DNA from: Agromyces terreus
Lineage (GTDB): Bacteria; Actinomycetota; Actinomycetes; Actinomycetales; Microbacteriaceae
DNA length: 64,000 nucleotides
NCBI RefSeq assembly: GCF_009749465.1
Contig: NZ_WBIS01000008.1
Coordinates: 1 to 64,000, forward strand
Direction of reading: 5' to 3'
Position numbers and translations under genes: made by a program. A model generated the notes under the pieces. That model saw only the letters and a list, made by a program, of their open reading frames with translations. It had not been told where the DNA came from and ran no database searches. Numbering within the stretch: position 1 is the stretch's first letter; each line of letters begins with the position of its first letter. Positions 1-9,864 of the stretch are shown here, one piece after another.

Positions 1-807
1 CCCCGACGTCCGGCAGCCGGTCCGCGCCGTACGCCCGGTCGCCGCGCGCTCCGGCGTCGCGCGGCCGTGCTCGGCGGCGTGCTCGCCGCCGGGCTCGCGG
101 TGTCGCTGCTCGCCGGATGCGCGAAGGCGCCGCCCGCACCCTCGCCGCCCGCGGGCGTCGACCTCGAGTCCTTCGACCAGGCCGAGGGCAACGGCCTCTG
201 GCTCGTCGCGGCCGACGACATCGCCGCCGAGGTCCTCGCGGCCGTGCGCGCCGCCGGACCGGTGCACGCGAGCGGAACCTTCACCGAGACGACTCGGTCC
301 GACCCCGAATCCGACCTGGTCCGCGGGCGCGCGCTCGAGCTCGACTACCGCGGGCGCGCCGGCTCCTTCGACGCCCGCGTGCGCTCCGGCGGCACTTCGG
401 CGCGCATCGTCGTCGACGGAGGAACCGCGCATGTGCTGGGCAACGAGGCGTACGCGACATCCATCGACGCCCCCGACACCGCGGGCGTCGTGGTGTGCAC
501 CGTCGGCGCCGAACCCGTGGTCGACCGCTGGGACCCGCTGCTCGATCCGGTCGACCTCGTCTCGGCACTGCTCGGCGGCGCCCCGCTCGCGGTGAGCGAG
601 CCCGCAGGCGACGAGGAGCAACTCGACATCGTGATCGGCGAGGGCGCCGCGCTGGGCGTGCTCTCGGTCGAGCGCTACGGGCCGCCGCTGCCGCGCACGT
701 ACACCGCCGCCGACGAGACCGGCGACGCGACCTTCGAGTTCGCCGACTGGGGCGTCGAGGCCGACCCCGCGCCGGCGGCCGCCGAGCTCGCCTGCCCCGG
801 GGGCTGA
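1..807 (+). CDS. Lipoprotein, LprG/LppX-like fold suspected (5' partial)
   Basis: The reading frame is open to the left edge, so the true start probably lies outside the window. A GTG at 67 is the first internal candidate, but the arginine-rich stretch before it (codons from position 1) fits the charged n-region of a signal peptide better. The hydrophobic core ends in a lipobox LLAGC, so the product should be an acylated protein on the outer face of the membrane. The mature part alternates short strands and contains a segment rich in Asp/Arg with VDGGTAHVLGNEAY, which resembles the open beta-sandwich of LprG/LppX/LolA-type lipoproteins. That likeness is inference from pattern only. The gene converges with the membrane-protein gene to its right. 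Confidence 0.6.
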   Translation, partial: PRRPAAGPRRTPGRRALRRRAAVLGGVLAAGLAVSLLAGCAKAPPAPSPPAGVDLESFDQAEGNGLWLVAADDIAAEVLAAVRAAGPVHASGTFTETTRSDPESDLVRGRALELDYRGRAGSFDARVRSGGTSARIVVDGGTAHVLGNEAYATSIDAPDTAGVVVCTVGAEPVVDRWDPLLDPVDLVSALLGGAPLAVSEPAGDEEQLDIVIGEGAALGVLSVERYGPPLPRTYTAADETGDATFEFADWGVEADPAPAAAELACPGG

Positions 808-847
808 GCGCCAGCCCTCCCCCGCGGCGAGGGCCCGACCGCCGCGA

Positions 848-2125
848 TCAGACGGCGGACGTCGGCCCGGCGAGCTTCGGACCCGCCGCGAGCTCGCGGT
901 CGTACGCCTCGACGGCGAGCCGATTGCGCTCGGTGACCGTGCGGCCGCGGGCGGCGATCCATCCGCCGAACCAGATCGGGATCTCGCGGGCGATGACCCC
1001 CGCCGCGATCGCGAAGGGATCGAGCCAGCGCTGCGAGATGAAGGTCTCGGCCTCGTCGAAGGTGAGCGTCCACGCCTGCACGGTGAGGAGCGAGGCGCCG
1101 ATGTACGAGAAGTACACGAGCACGCCGACCAGGAGTCCGAAGACCGCGTAGACCCACCACGGCCCGCGGTTCACGATCGCCGCGAGCAGCGCGAACGCGA
1201 GGAACACGGCGACGACCGGAAGCCAGAACACCGCGCTGCCGAGGAAGGAGACGAACACGTCGGTCGCACGCGCCGAGTCGCCCCGCCCGAGGAGCAGGAG
1301 GTACGAGACCGCCCCGTAGATGATCGCGAACGCGACGGCGCCGATCGCGGCGACGAGCGCGCCGAAGGCCCGATTGCCCTTCGCCTTGGGCGGCACGGGG
1401 GCCTGCACGTAGATGGTCTGCGGCTGCGGCGCGACCGGGGGCGCCGCGAGGGTCGCCGCACCGGCGGCCGCGGCGGCCTCCTCGGGCGTCGGCGGCACGT
1501 ACGTCTCACGTCGCACGCTGTCGGCCGCGACCGGTTCGGGCAGCGCCTCGGGGGTGTCGGATGCCGCGTCGACGTCGTGCTCGACGAGCACCGCCTCGGC
1601 GGGCGTGCGCTCCGGTTCGAGGGGGGCCGGCTCGGACGGGACGGGCTCGACCGGCGCCGGCTCGGACGGGGTCACGAGCGGTTCCTCGGATGCCGCGGCG
1701 CCGGCGTTCGCCCGCTGCACGGCCTCGTCGAGACGGGCGGTGCGAGCGGCCTCGGCGTCGTCGACCGAGTCGGCGACGGGCTCTTCCACGGGCTCGGGCG
1801 CGTCGAAGATCGTCGCGGGCGCGCGCTCGGGCTCCGGCTCCTCGACCGGCTCGGGAGCGGCCGCGACGTCGTCGACGGCATCGGGCTCGGGCTCGGGCTC
1901 GGCGGCCACGGGCTCGGGTGCCGGCTGGAAGACCGGCTCGGGCGCGGCATCCGCCGGCGCCTCGGACTCGTCGGGCGCCGCCGCGAGGTCGGGCTCGTGC
2001 TCGTCGGGCGCCGCCTCGTCGAGGGGCGCGTCGGCCGCCTGCGCGGTGCTCGGCGTCTCGGTCGCGTCGCCCTCGTCGGCCGGGAACGCGCCGGAGTCGT
2101 CGGGGTCCTTCGTCGTGTCGCTCAT
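848..2125 (-). CDS. Membrane protein with long acidic Ala/Pro/Glu N-terminal region
   Basis: The 425-residue product has two halves. Residues 1 to about 230 are low-complexity, rich in Ala, Pro and Glu, with repeated PEPV/APEP words, and should be disordered in the cytoplasm. The rest has four clear hydrophobic segments (starting at AFGALVAAIGAVAFAIIYGA, then around FLGSAVFWLPVVAVFLAF, WVYAVFGLLVGVLVYFSYIG and a weaker FAIAAGVIAREI) and a short charged tail. I start at the second of two adjacent ATG codons because GGAAGGAG lies seven bases before it. A -10-like TAGCAT at 2170-2175 would give a leader of about 40 bases. No enzymatic motif is visible and I do not recognise a family. Many Microbacteriaceae have proteins of this shape next to unrelated genes. 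Confidence 0.7.
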   Translation of the reverse strand: MSDTTKDPDDSGAFPADEGDATETPSTAQAADAPLDEAAPDEHEPDLAAAPDESEAPADAAPEPVFQPAPEPVAAEPEPEPDAVDDVAAAPEPVEEPEPERAPATIFDAPEPVEEPVADSVDDAEAARTARLDEAVQRANAGAAASEEPLVTPSEPAPVEPVPSEPAPLEPERTPAEAVLVEHDVDAASDTPEALPEPVAADSVRRETYVPPTPEEAAAAAGAATLAAPPVAPQPQTIYVQAPVPPKAKGNRAFGALVAAIGAVAFAIIYGAVSYLLLLGRGDSARATDVFVSFLGSAVFWLPVVAVFLAFALLAAIVNRGPWWVYAVFGLLVGVLVYFSYIGASLLTVQAWTLTFDEAETFISQRWLDPFAIAAGVIAREIPIWFGGWIAARGRTVTERNRLAVEAYDRELAAGPKLAGPTSAV

Positions 2126-2241
2126 CATCGCGCTCCTTCCGGGCGCCACGCACCCGCGGTCGGTCGGCTCATGCTAGCAACGGTCGCCGCACGCGCCCGG
2201 GAGCGCGCGCGGAGCATCTTCGAGCCCGTGGCGCGCGCCGC

Positions 2242-3051
2242 CTACTCCGCCGCCGCCTGCTGCGCGCCCAGGTCGTCCTGCGTCGACGCCGCCTCCTCGG
2301 CGTTCACGAGCGAGAAGATGTACCCGCCGATGCGCGCCTGGTGCCCGGGGATCGTGGGGGCCGGCGCGGCCTCCTCCGAGCCGTCGCCGCCCGCGGAATC
2401 CTCGGCGGTCGCATTCGGGTCGGTCGCCTCGACGCTCACCTCGAACTCGTTCACGAGCATGAGGCGCTCCCCCGTCTGGAGCCCGTGCACGAACTCCAGG
2501 ATGTTCGGGTACGCGCCCGAGACCTCGAGCCCGATCTGCATCGTCGCGAAGTTGGCGGGCGTCAGCAGGGCGGATGTCGCGGATCCGACGGGTGCGGCGG
2601 ACGCGGAGCCCGAGGCATCCGCCGTCTCCCCCTCGGCACCCGATCCGTCGTCGGCCTCGCCGGCGGCATCCGCCCCGACCTCGGCAGGGGGCGCGACCAC
2701 GTAGGCCGCAGGGTCGCTCACGGTGATGCGCTCGATCGCGACGCCCGTCGACGTCGCGAGCGCGTTGAGCTGGTCGATGAACTCGGGGACGCCGGTTCCG
2801 GAGGGCACGGATGCCGCGGCCACCGCCCACTCGGCCTGCAGTTCGGTCTCGTTGCCGGCGTCCGCCTCGAGCTGGTCGAGCACGGCCCGTTCCCGGGCGT
2901 TCTGGGCGTCGATGCCGACCTGCTGCGCCTGGACCGCCGCGAGCGAGGCGAGCTGCGGCTGGATGCCGACGAACCAGGCCAGGAGCAGGATCGCGACCAT
3001 CGCCGCGACCGAGCCGATCACCCACATGCGGTTGCGTGCGTTCATGCTCAT
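2242..3051 (-). CDS. pilO: Type IV pilus alignment protein PilO-like
   Basis: The 269-residue product has a short cytoplasmic start, one membrane helix (about residues 10-30, WVIGSVAAMVAILLLAWFVG), a coiled-coil stretch rich in Gln/Asp/Glu, and an extracytoplasmic region ending in a PilO-like alpha/beta part (LNALATSTGVAIERITV, then LEVSGAYPNILEFVHGLQTG). In other bacteria PilO pairs with PilN and links the cytoplasmic PilM ring to the pilus. A Ser/Ala/Gly/Asp-rich insertion of about 50 residues (140-190) interrupts the periplasmic-type domain. The ATG overlaps the pilN stop as ATGA, so translation is likely coupled. It is the last gene of the pilus cluster; no pilP or pilQ follows, as expected for a cell without an outer membrane. 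Confidence 0.8.
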   Translation of the reverse strand: MSMNARNRMWVIGSVAAMVAILLLAWFVGIQPQLASLAAVQAQQVGIDAQNARERAVLDQLEADAGNETELQAEWAVAAASVPSGTGVPEFIDQLNALATSTGVAIERITVSDPAAYVVAPPAEVGADAAGEADDGSGAEGETADASGSASAAPVGSATSALLTPANFATMQIGLEVSGAYPNILEFVHGLQTGERLMLVNEFEVSVEATDPNATAEDSAGGDGSEEAAPAPTIPGHQARIGGYIFSLVNAEEAASTQDDLGAQQAAAE

Positions 3052-3785
3052 TCACCGTCCTTCTGGGCGTCGGTCTCGCCGGCCGTGTCGGACGCCGCCT
3101 CCGGCGTCTCGGCGAACCGGTTCGTGAAGACCTCGTCGTCGATGTGCATCGTGATGTTGACGGTGTACGTGCCGTCGTCGTTGGCGCTCGTCTCGCCGGG
3201 AAGCGCGTCGGCGTATCCGGGCAGGTCGGCGAGGCCCTCGAGCCAGCGCGGCACGTCGGGGAGGGTCGGGCTCGTCGCGGTGAACGCGATCGTCGCGACC
3301 CTGGCCCCCTGGAGCGGCGCGGTGGCCTGCGCGTACGCCGCCATGGGCGTCGCGGAGTCGATGTCGGCCTGCGTGACGACGACGCCCGCGGGGAGCGTGG
3401 CCTGCACCTGCTGGAGGTAGTCGCGCCAGTCGATCTCGGTCGAGGCGCCGATCTCCTGCGCCGCCGCGACGATCGTGACGTTGCTGCGCAGTTCGCGGAT
3501 CTCGCCGTACTCGGTCTGCTGCAGCAGCAGGTCGGTCGTCGCCTGCTGCGAGAGCGCGAGCTGCACGGCGGCCTGCACCTGCAGCGCGAAGACCGCGCCG
3601 ATGGCGACGGCGGCGACCACGGCGGTGCCGATGATGCCGAGGACGAGGCCCCGCCGCATCCGCCGGTCGCCGCGTTCGGTGCGGATCTCCTCCGGCAGCA
3701 GGCTCGCCCGGGGTTCGGCGGCCACGATCGCATCGGCGGCGCGACCGCGTGCGCCGCGGCCGTCCTGCCCGCCCCGGGCGCTCAC
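3048..3785 (-). CDS. pilN: Type IV pilus inner-membrane platform protein PilN-like
   Basis: The 245-residue product begins with a cytoplasmic segment containing ASLLPEEIR, which resembles the conserved N-terminal NLLPWR-type peptide by which PilN docks onto PilM. One membrane helix follows (LVLGIIGTAVVAAVAIGAVF), then a coiled coil and a ferredoxin-like extracellular domain that ends in an acidic tail. I chose the GTG at 3785 because it overlaps the pilM stop as GTGA and keeps the PilM-binding peptide; an internal ATG before the membrane helix has no ribosome site and would delete that peptide. It should form a heterodimer with the pilO product encoded just downstream. Confidence 0.82.
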   Translation of the reverse strand: MSARGGQDGRGARGRAADAIVAAEPRASLLPEEIRTERGDRRMRRGLVLGIIGTAVVAAVAIGAVFALQVQAAVQLALSQQATTDLLLQQTEYGEIRELRSNVTIVAAAQEIGASTEIDWRDYLQQVQATLPAGVVVTQADIDSATPMAAYAQATAPLQGARVATIAFTATSPTLPDVPRWLEGLADLPGYADALPGETSANDDGTYTVNITMHIDDEVFTNRFAETPEAASDTAGETDAQKDGE

Positions 3786-4837
3786 GCCGCACTCCCGAGC
3801 GCGAGGCCGACGGCGACGGCCATGTGCCGCGGATCGCCCGCGAGGCCGGCCTTCTCGATGCGATGCCCGAGCTTGACGGCGGCGAGCACGTCGACGTGCT
3901 CGACCGGGAGCCGGGTGAGCTCGCCGAGCGCGGTCGCGAGTCCCTTGAGATGCGCGCCTCCCCCGGTGAGCAGCACCCGGGTGACGGGATCGTCGGGATG
4001 GGAATTCTGGTAGTACGCGATCGTGTTGCGGATCGCCGCGAGCTGGCCGCGCACGACGCCCGCGATGACCTCGACCGCCTGCCGCCCGTCGGCGCTCTCG
4101 GCGTCGGTGACACGCAGGCCGAGCTCGCGCTTGATGGACTCGGCCGTCGCCGGATCGGAGTCCAGCTCCTTCAGCACCTCGGCGGTGACCGTGTTGCCGC
4201 CCGTGTGCACGATGCGCACGAACTGCACCACGCCGTCGCTCACGACGAGCGTCGTCGTCGTCTCGGCCCCGATGTCGACCACGGCCACCGTGCTCGTGAT
4301 GCCGGCGCGCGTCACGAGCGACCTCGTCAGCGCGAACGGGATCAGGTCGACGTCGGTGGCCTTGAGGCCCGCGCCCTGCACGGCGCGCACGTTGCCGAGC
4401 ACCACGTCCTTCGGCGCGGCGATGAGCAGGCCCTTGACGACGGGCCCCTGCTCGCTCGTGCCCTCGGACTTCGGGTAGAAGTCGAGCACCGCGTCGGCGA
4501 GCGCCATCGGCAGCACGTCGCGCGCTTCGAACTGCAGCGAGTCGCGGATCTGCGCGAGCGGTGCGCGGCGCACCGTGAAGTCGCGGGCGAGCACGCGTTC
4601 GCCGCCGATGCCGAGCACCACGTCCTTCGTGGTGAATCCGCCGAGCGACCAGAGGGAGCGCACCGCCGCGGCGACGGTGTTGGGTTCGCGCACCTCCCCG
4701 CCGACGACGGCGCCCTCGGGCACCGTGATCTCGGCGTAGTGGGTGAGCACGGGGGTCTTGCGGCCGCCCGCGTCGGCGATCTCCGCCGCACGGATCGAGC
4801 CGTTGCCGATGTCGATGCCGGCGAGTGTTCGTGCCAT
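3782..4837 (-). CDS. pilM: Type IV pilus actin-like ATPase PilM
   Basis: The 351-residue product is an actin-fold ATPase. The phosphate-1 loop is visible at residues 7-14 (GIDIGNGS), the phosphate-2 region as VVDIGAETTT near residue 195, and the adenosine motif as LLTGGGAHLKG near residue 295. These are the standard signature of the PilM/FtsA/MreB fold. PilM forms a cytoplasmic ring that binds the PilN tail and the PilB/PilT motors. The ATG at 4837 has AAGGA eight bases upstream. About 100 bases separate it from the prepilin peptidase gene, so an internal promoter here is possible; the downstream junction with pilN is a 4-base overlap. Confidence 0.92.
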   Translation of the reverse strand: MARTLAGIDIGNGSIRAAEIADAGGRKTPVLTHYAEITVPEGAVVGGEVREPNTVAAAVRSLWSLGGFTTKDVVLGIGGERVLARDFTVRRAPLAQIRDSLQFEARDVLPMALADAVLDFYPKSEGTSEQGPVVKGLLIAAPKDVVLGNVRAVQGAGLKATDVDLIPFALTRSLVTRAGITSTVAVVDIGAETTTTLVVSDGVVQFVRIVHTGGNTVTAEVLKELDSDPATAESIKRELGLRVTDAESADGRQAVEVIAGVVRGQLAAIRNTIAYYQNSHPDDPVTRVLLTGGGAHLKGLATALGELTRLPVEHVDVLAAVKLGHRIEKAGLAGDPRHMAVAVGLALGSAA

Positions 4838-4944
4838 CTCGGGTTCCTTCGTTCGGGTCGTGCGGGGTGTTCGGGTGGTGCCGGGGCGGGGTGCCGAGTC
4901 GCCCATCTCTGTCCAAAGTCGGGCGCCTCGGGGTGGGGTCTCGC

Positions 4945-5841
4945 TCAGCCGAATCCGGCGAGGGCGAGGTACCACGTCGCGACGGGTTCGCCGACGACGA
5001 TGCCGACCCAGGCGCCGAGCAGCATCCACGGGCCGAACGGGATCGCGGTGCGTTGGCCGGCCCGACGGGTGACGAGCAGCACCAGGCCGGCGAGCCCGCC
5101 GAGCAGGAACGCGGCGAACGCGCCCACGGCGAGCTCGGCCCAGCCGAAGTACGCGAGCACGAGGCCGAGCACCCCGGCGAGCTTCACGTCGCCCAGGCCG
5201 AGTCCGCCGCGTGAGACGATCGCGAGCACGAGGTAGAGGGTGAAGAGGCCGACGCCGCCCAGCAGGGCGCGACCGATCGCGGCCGGGTCGCCCGCGACGA
5301 GGGATGCCGCGACCACGAGTCCGCCGAGCAGGATCGCCGCCCACGCGACGATCACGTTCGGCAGCCGCTTCGTGTCGAGGTCGATGAGGGCGAGGGCGAT
5401 GCTGACGCCGGCCAGGACGAGCATGATCGCGAGGTCGAGCAGGGAGTGCGCGAGCCCGGCGGTCGTGCTGGCAGGCGTACCCACGCCCGCGTCGCCGACC
5501 TGCCCGCCCGGCAGCGTCGCGCCGAACGCGACCCACGCCGCGATGGCCGCGAACGCGAGCCCGGTGAAGAGCTCGACGAGCGGATACCTCGCCGAGATCG
5601 GCGCCCCGCAGTCGCGGCAGCACCCGCGCAGCACGAGCCACGAGAGCACCGGCACGTTGTCGCGCGGGCGGATCTCGGAGTGGCACTCGGGGCACGCGCT
5701 CGGCGGCGCGACGACCGACCGGCCCGCCGGCACGCGGTAGACGACGACGTTGAGGAACGACCCAATCGCGAGGCCGAGCACGCCGACGGCCGCGACGAGG
5801 AACGCGGGCAGGGCGGCGGCGAGGGTCGCGACGGCGGGCAT
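4945..5841 (-). CDS. pilD: Prepilin peptidase / N-methyltransferase (A24 family)
   Basis: The 298-residue product is an integral membrane aspartic protease that cuts the leader of type IV prepilins after glycine and usually methylates the new N-terminus. Both expected parts are present. The N-terminal cytoplasmic loop carries two cysteine pairs (CPECHSEI and CRDC), the zinc site of the methylase domain found only in the long, bifunctional form. The C-terminal domain has six to seven membrane helices, one catalytic Asp in the loop around [11 protein letters not shown] and the second in [11 protein letters not shown] (the GxGD motif). It shares one base with the stop of the preceding pilX-like gene (TGATG), so it is translated together with its pilin substrates. 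Confidence 0.93.
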   Translation of the reverse strand: MPAVATLAAALPAFLVAAVGVLGLAIGSFLNVVVYRVPAGRSVVAPPSACPECHSEIRPRDNVPVLSWLVLRGCCRDCGAPISARYPLVELFTGLAFAAIAAWVAFGATLPGGQVGDAGVGTPASTTAGLAHSLLDLAIMLVLAGVSIALALIDLDTKRLPNVIVAWAAILLGGLVVAASLVAGDPAAIGRALLGGVGLFTLYLVLAIVSRGGLGLGDVKLAGVLGLVLAYFGWAELAVGAFAAFLLGGLAGLVLLVTRRAGQRTAIPFGPWMLLGAWVGIVVGEPVATWYLALAGFG

Positions 5842-7631
5842 CAGTTCGGCGCTCCCGTCGACGTGAAGGCGGGCGCGGTGGACGAGAACTGGGTCACGCC
5901 GTACGTCGTCGACGTGGGGGTGAGGAACTTCGGCGGGGCGATCGTCTTGAAGCGCGTGTCGTAGTTGTAGTCCTTGTCGTATCCGCCGCCGTTGTAGACG
6001 ATGCCGCGGAACTTCTGCGCGATCGCCCCGTTGACGATGAGATCCCCTCGCTTCGAGCCGACGCTGTAGTTCTGTACCTGGAAGACGTGCGCGACTGAGA
6101 TCATCGCCGCATCGATTCGGCGGTTTCCCGTGCCGTACGGATTGATCGCGGTGCTGCTGCGCATCGGGTTCCAGACCCAGACCGAGTTCTGGCCGACGAG
6201 CCCCAGGATCGAGTCGGTCGACGGCACGTACTTGAGGTCGCCCGTGATGTAGACGACCGTCGCCGAGATCGTGACGGCGCCCTTGAGGTCGCCTCGGACG
6301 AACACGTCGCCGCGCCTGCAGTCATAGGACGGGTTGGCATCGGTCGAGACCGGCGACGCCGGGATCGTCTCGGTCGAGGCCGTGGTATTGCCGAAGTACG
6401 GGAAGCCGATACGCGGCCAGGCGTTCGTGCCCTGACGGAACTGCCACCCGCTCGTCCGGCCCGAACCGACGCAGGTGAACCGTGGGGGGAGGTACGACGT
6501 GCTGGTCGGCCGGTTGGGGTCGGCCGGCCCGGTGGCTGACGGCACGTCCTGCACGTAGATCAGGTTCTGGTCGAGCACCGGAATGGTCGCGCCGGCGTAG
6601 GAGTTCAGATCGGCGATCCGTCCGCAGGTATTCGGGCTCTGGGACGCGATGCCGGTCGTGTACGACGGCTGCGTGACGCGCGTCCACGGTGAGATCACGG
6701 TCATCGTGCCGCCCGAGTTGAAGGTGATCACGGTGGGCCCGGTGTACAGGCAGCCCGGTCGCGCAACGGTGTCGGGCAGGTCGACGCGGGTCTCGTTCTC
6801 CATCTCCTGGTTCGTCGGCGGCATGCCCACCGTCGACGTGGAGACGGGTGCGCCCTGGTTGAAGTTCGGAGTCCCCGATCCGCAGGACGAGTAGTTCGGC
6901 GTGCGCGGGTCGGCGGTCGTGACGCTGCCGTTCCAATCGGACCCGCCGCAGATGAGCATGCGATCGTCGGAGTGCGCCGGCCCGTTCATCTCGTCCTCGT
7001 TGCGGAACTGGATGTCGACGCAGCCGGGAGGGCGGCCACCCTCCCAATCGTGGCGGATGGGCGAGCAGGTGCCGGTGTTGTACATGGGGTCGCCGAACTC
7101 GTAGTCCGTGTACCAGAGGTAGTCGATGAAGCCCTTCTGCTTGATGCTCACGATGATGCTGCGCACCGCGGTGCCGACCTTGCCCGTGGAGCGCACGCGG
7201 ATCACACCCGTCCGGTCGAAGTTGGAGTTGTCGACCTCGTAGCGGAAGCTCGCCCGCCCGCCCGACCCCGCGACGCTCGCCCACGGTGCGCCCGCCGCCA
7301 CATTGAACGCCGGGTTCGCCGGCTTGGCGGGCGGCACGGGCAGCGCCACCGAGCTGCCGCTGGCCGTCGAGAACGCCGACGCGGGGTTGCCGTACCTGAA
7401 GTAGCTCGCGTCATTCGAGAGACGGCTCGTGTACTCGTCGGCGCCCGCATAGGCGGCCGCGAGCGCGGCGCTGGTGTCGTTGTCGGTCGCGGCCTTGCGG
7501 AGGCCCGCGAGCGACCAGCTCGCCCCGATCGCGATGAGGATCAGGAGCACGAGCGAGATGCCGAGCACCGTCAGGAGCGCGGCCCCCCGTTCGTCGTCAC
7601 GGGCCGGTCGCACACGCGTGTCGAGATTCAT
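5841..7631 (-). CDS. Pilus-assembly protein, PilX-like (large secreted tip component)
   Basis: The 596-residue product starts with a short charged stretch and a single hydrophobic helix that begins [20 protein letters not shown]. It lacks the strict G/FxxxE signature, as in PilX-type minor pilins. The remaining 550 residues are Ser/Thr/Asn/Gly-rich and predicted extracellular, with eight or more cysteines (for example [16 protein letters not shown] and MLICGG) that could make disulfides, and a likely right-handed beta pattern near the end ([20 protein letters not shown]). Such a large domain suggests a tip adhesin or tip cap. The ATG at 7631 overlaps the pilW-like stop as ATGA. Domain function is inference. 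Confidence 0.75.
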   Translation of the reverse strand: MNLDTRVRPARDDERGAALLTVLGISLVLLILIAIGASWSLAGLRKAATDNDTSAALAAAYAGADEYTSRLSNDASYFRYGNPASAFSTASGSSVALPVPPAKPANPAFNVAAGAPWASVAGSGGRASFRYEVDNSNFDRTGVIRVRSTGKVGTAVRSIIVSIKQKGFIDYLWYTDYEFGDPMYNTGTCSPIRHDWEGGRPPGCVDIQFRNEDEMNGPAHSDDRMLICGGSDWNGSVTTADPRTPNYSSCGSGTPNFNQGAPVSTSTVGMPPTNQEMENETRVDLPDTVARPGCLYTGPTVITFNSGGTMTVISPWTRVTQPSYTTGIASQSPNTCGRIADLNSYAGATIPVLDQNLIYVQDVPSATGPADPNRPTSTSYLPPRFTCVGSGRTSGWQFRQGTNAWPRIGFPYFGNTTASTETIPASPVSTDANPSYDCRRGDVFVRGDLKGAVTISATVVYITGDLKYVPSTDSILGLVGQNSVWVWNPMRSSTAINPYGTGNRRIDAAMISVAHVFQVQNYSVGSKRGDLIVNGAIAQKFRGIVYNGGGYDKDYNYDTRFKTIAPPKFLTPTSTTYGVTQFSSTAPAFTSTGAPN

Positions 7632-8335
7632 GATGGCTCCCGGAGGCCGAGGTTGGCGAGGGGGATGCGGGCCGTGATGACGACCGGCGCCGCCGTGAGG
7701 TCGTCGGGCGGCACCATGCTCACCCGCACGCCGATCTCGCTGACCCCGGCGCGCTGGGTGGCGTTCAAGCCGGCGACCGGTGTCGTGATCGGGTTGCCGA
7801 CGGCGTCGTAGTACGTGAACAGCGCGGTACCCGTGGTGAGGGTTCCCCCAAGGAGGCGCACGGACGCCGGCGCCACCGTCGTCGGATCCGTGCCCGCGAA
7901 GACCCATGTGCTGCCAGACGCTGTCGGAATCCACCGTCGTTCCTGCAATTGACCGGCGGCCGTGCGCGAGAACTCGATGAGCGTGGGCTTGGTGGGTCGC
8001 CCACCCGTCTCAGCCGTCGGTGAGACGCCGACCGTCGCCATGAGCACGAGTCGTGTCGAGGTCGCCGCGAGGATCGCCGGATCGGGGTCGGTCGTGCCCG
8101 ACCTGGGATTCGTCGTCGCGAACCGGATGACCGCGCCGAGCTCGTTCGCGGCGTTCGAGGCGTTGCCGGTCGACTCGTGCACCGCACCGGCCTGATGCGT
8201 GCCCTTCACGGTCGCGATGTAGATGTTCGCGATCATCGTGAGCACGATGCCCATCAGGATCACCGCGACGAGCAGCTCGACGAGGCTGAAGCCCGCGTCG
8301 TCGCTCGCAAGACGCCGACGGATGCCGCGGATCAC
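7628..8335 (-). CDS. Minor pilin, PilW/PilJ-like
   Basis: The 235-residue product carries a type III signal peptide: DDAG before the cleavage site and FSLVELLVAVILMGIVLTMI after it, with the Glu at mature position 5. The prepilin peptidase encoded two genes downstream should process it. The C-terminal domain is short, beta-rich and without cysteine pairs. The start is a GTG that overlaps the previous stop as GTGA, which fits the tight coupling seen through this block; no nearby ATG would keep the signal peptide. It is likely one of the minor pilins that prime pilus assembly. Confidence 0.82.
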   Translation of the reverse strand: MIRGIRRRLASDDAGFSLVELLVAVILMGIVLTMIANIYIATVKGTHQAGAVHESTGNASNAANELGAVIRFATTNPRSGTTDPDPAILAATSTRLVLMATVGVSPTAETGGRPTKPTLIEFSRTAAGQLQERRWIPTASGSTWVFAGTDPTTVAPASVRLLGGTLTTGTALFTYYDAVGNPITTPVAGLNATQRAGVSEIGVRVSMVPPDDLTAAPVVITARIPLANLGLREPS

Positions 8336-9774
8336 GGCGCCACCCCGCGCGGGTCGAGGGCGAACCCTCCGTCGGTGTTCGGCACGACGCCGGGCGTCCT
8401 GAGCGTGACGCCGGTCTTCAGCACGTTCGACTCGGCCGGTGTCGCCGTGGCGGTCGCCGTGACGGCATAGAGCTTCCAGCTTCCGAACGGAAGCGCGACG
8501 CGGGCCGCGACCGTCGTCGAAGCGAGCACCGACCCGAAGTTGTACTGCAGCGTCGAGCCGGTGCACGCGGGCTGGCCGGTTGCGACCGGAGCCGATTGCC
8601 GAACCGCGATGAGGAACGTGCGAGCGTCGTTGGCGCTCCCACTCGGCCGAAGCACATCGACCAGCCCCATCGGCACATCGAGGTCGGTGGAGGTGCCGCC
8701 CGGCGCCGCACTCTGGAGCGGTGACCGCGAGCCGACGAGCGGCGGAGTCGCCGTGGTCGGTGGCCACGCCTGCGGGTCGTGCACGGTGCACGTGGCGGTG
8801 GTCGGGCCGGCGAACGCCTGATAGCCGATCTGCCAGGGATGCAGCTCCTTCGTCCACGAGCCGATACCGGCGGCCGGAGCCGTCACGGCCGATTCGACGA
8901 CCGGCGACGGGTAGGCCCAGACGCCGTTCGAGTTGATGAACGTCGTCACGAGTTCGTTCGGGTACTCGATCCTCCGGGCGGGCACGGCTGGGGTCTGCGT
9001 GGGCAGGCGGAGTGCGTTCGAGGCGTAGCGCAGCGGGAACGTGCCGCGAAGGTCGTACTGGAACGCGGCCGACGCCGACGCACCGGCGACGATGACCACG
9101 CTCTTCGTCGGAGCCGAGACCTGGTCGATATCGAGATAGTTCGGGCGGCTGGGCCTGACCGTGTACGTTCCGGGCGCGACGCCGAGCACGAAGCTGCAGC
9201 CCTCGGCATCGGTCGGTTCGAGGGCGACTCCCGTACCGGGTGTGATCGTGAACGAGACGCCCGGCTCGCCCAGTCCGTCGGCACCCTTGATCGAGACGAG
9301 GAGCGTGCCCTTCGCGGGATCGTTGATGCGGGATGCGGGTGCGAGCAGCGTATCGGTGCGTGCGGGGATGCCGGTCGGGCCCATGTTGGTCCACGTGACC
9401 GTGACGTTCACGCGCTTGTACTGCAGCGTGCCGGCGGCGATCGAGCAGGGGGCGTCGGTGCCGGCCGTGCTGATCCAGGAGGTCGACCGCTGGATCGAAT
9501 AGGTCTCGCCGTCCTGGGTGACCGGCGTCGTCTCGGTGAGCACCTTGAACGGGTCGCCGATCGCGCGCACCTTGTCGATCTCCTGCGAGGCGAGGTTGAG
9601 CGCGATCTGGCGCGCCTTGCTGTCGCGGGTGTTCGCGAGGGTGAACGTGAGCGAGTACGCGACGCTCAGGGCGACGATCGCGAAGACGAGCATCGCGACG
9701 AGCACCTCGACGAGGCCCATCCCCGCATCGTCTGCGGGGTGGGCCTCGTCGAGGGCTGCGGTGCGTGCGAACAC
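8332..9774 (-). CDS. Minor pilin, PilV-like, with carboxypeptidase-regulatory-like domain
   Basis: The 480-residue product has a type III signal with DDAG before and MGLVEVLVAMLVFAIVALSV after the cut, including the Glu at mature position 5. It is three times longer than common minor pilins. Around residues 165-225 a segment reads GADGLGEPGVSFTITPGTG and then GVAPGTYTVRPSRPNY, the usual pattern of a carboxypeptidase-regulatory-like or PEGA beta-sandwich found in surface proteins. A second beta domain with CTVHDPQAW and a later CTGSTLQYNF follows. This suggests a surface-exposed binding role at the tip; that is inference. The start is GTG with GAAGGA about six bases upstream. Confidence 0.8.
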   Translation of the reverse strand: MFARTAALDEAHPADDAGMGLVEVLVAMLVFAIVALSVAYSLTFTLANTRDSKARQIALNLASQEIDKVRAIGDPFKVLTETTPVTQDGETYSIQRSTSWISTAGTDAPCSIAAGTLQYKRVNVTVTWTNMGPTGIPARTDTLLAPASRINDPAKGTLLVSIKGADGLGEPGVSFTITPGTGVALEPTDAEGCSFVLGVAPGTYTVRPSRPNYLDIDQVSAPTKSVVIVAGASASAAFQYDLRGTFPLRYASNALRLPTQTPAVPARRIEYPNELVTTFINSNGVWAYPSPVVESAVTAPAAGIGSWTKELHPWQIGYQAFAGPTTATCTVHDPQAWPPTTATPPLVGSRSPLQSAAPGGTSTDLDVPMGLVDVLRPSGSANDARTFLIAVRQSAPVATGQPACTGSTLQYNFGSVLASTTVAARVALPFGSWKLYAVTATATATPAESNVLKTGVTLRTPGVVPNTDGGFALDPRGVAP

Positions 9775-9823
9775 GTGGGTCCTTCGGGCTTCGGGTTTGC
9801 CGTCAGTGGGTGGAGCGGGTGGT

Positions 9824-9854
9824 GGCGGGGCGCCGTTGGGGTCGGCGCCCCGCC
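9824..9854 (-). terminator. Hairpin between pilA and the minor-pilin block
   Basis: A perfect 11-bp stem (GGCGGGGCGCC pairing with GGCGCCCCGCC) with a 9-base loop lies 10 bases after the pilA stop. There is no T-tract. It probably ends or trims most pilA transcripts so that major pilin is made in excess over the downstream minor pilins; it could equally be an RNA-stability element. Confidence 0.6.
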
Positions 9855-9864
9855 GTCGAGCGAG

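Noticed and set aside
3048..3700. Internal ATG start for pilN just before the membrane helix
   Set aside because: No ribosome site, and it would delete the peptide that binds PilM; the GTG overlaps the pilM stop.
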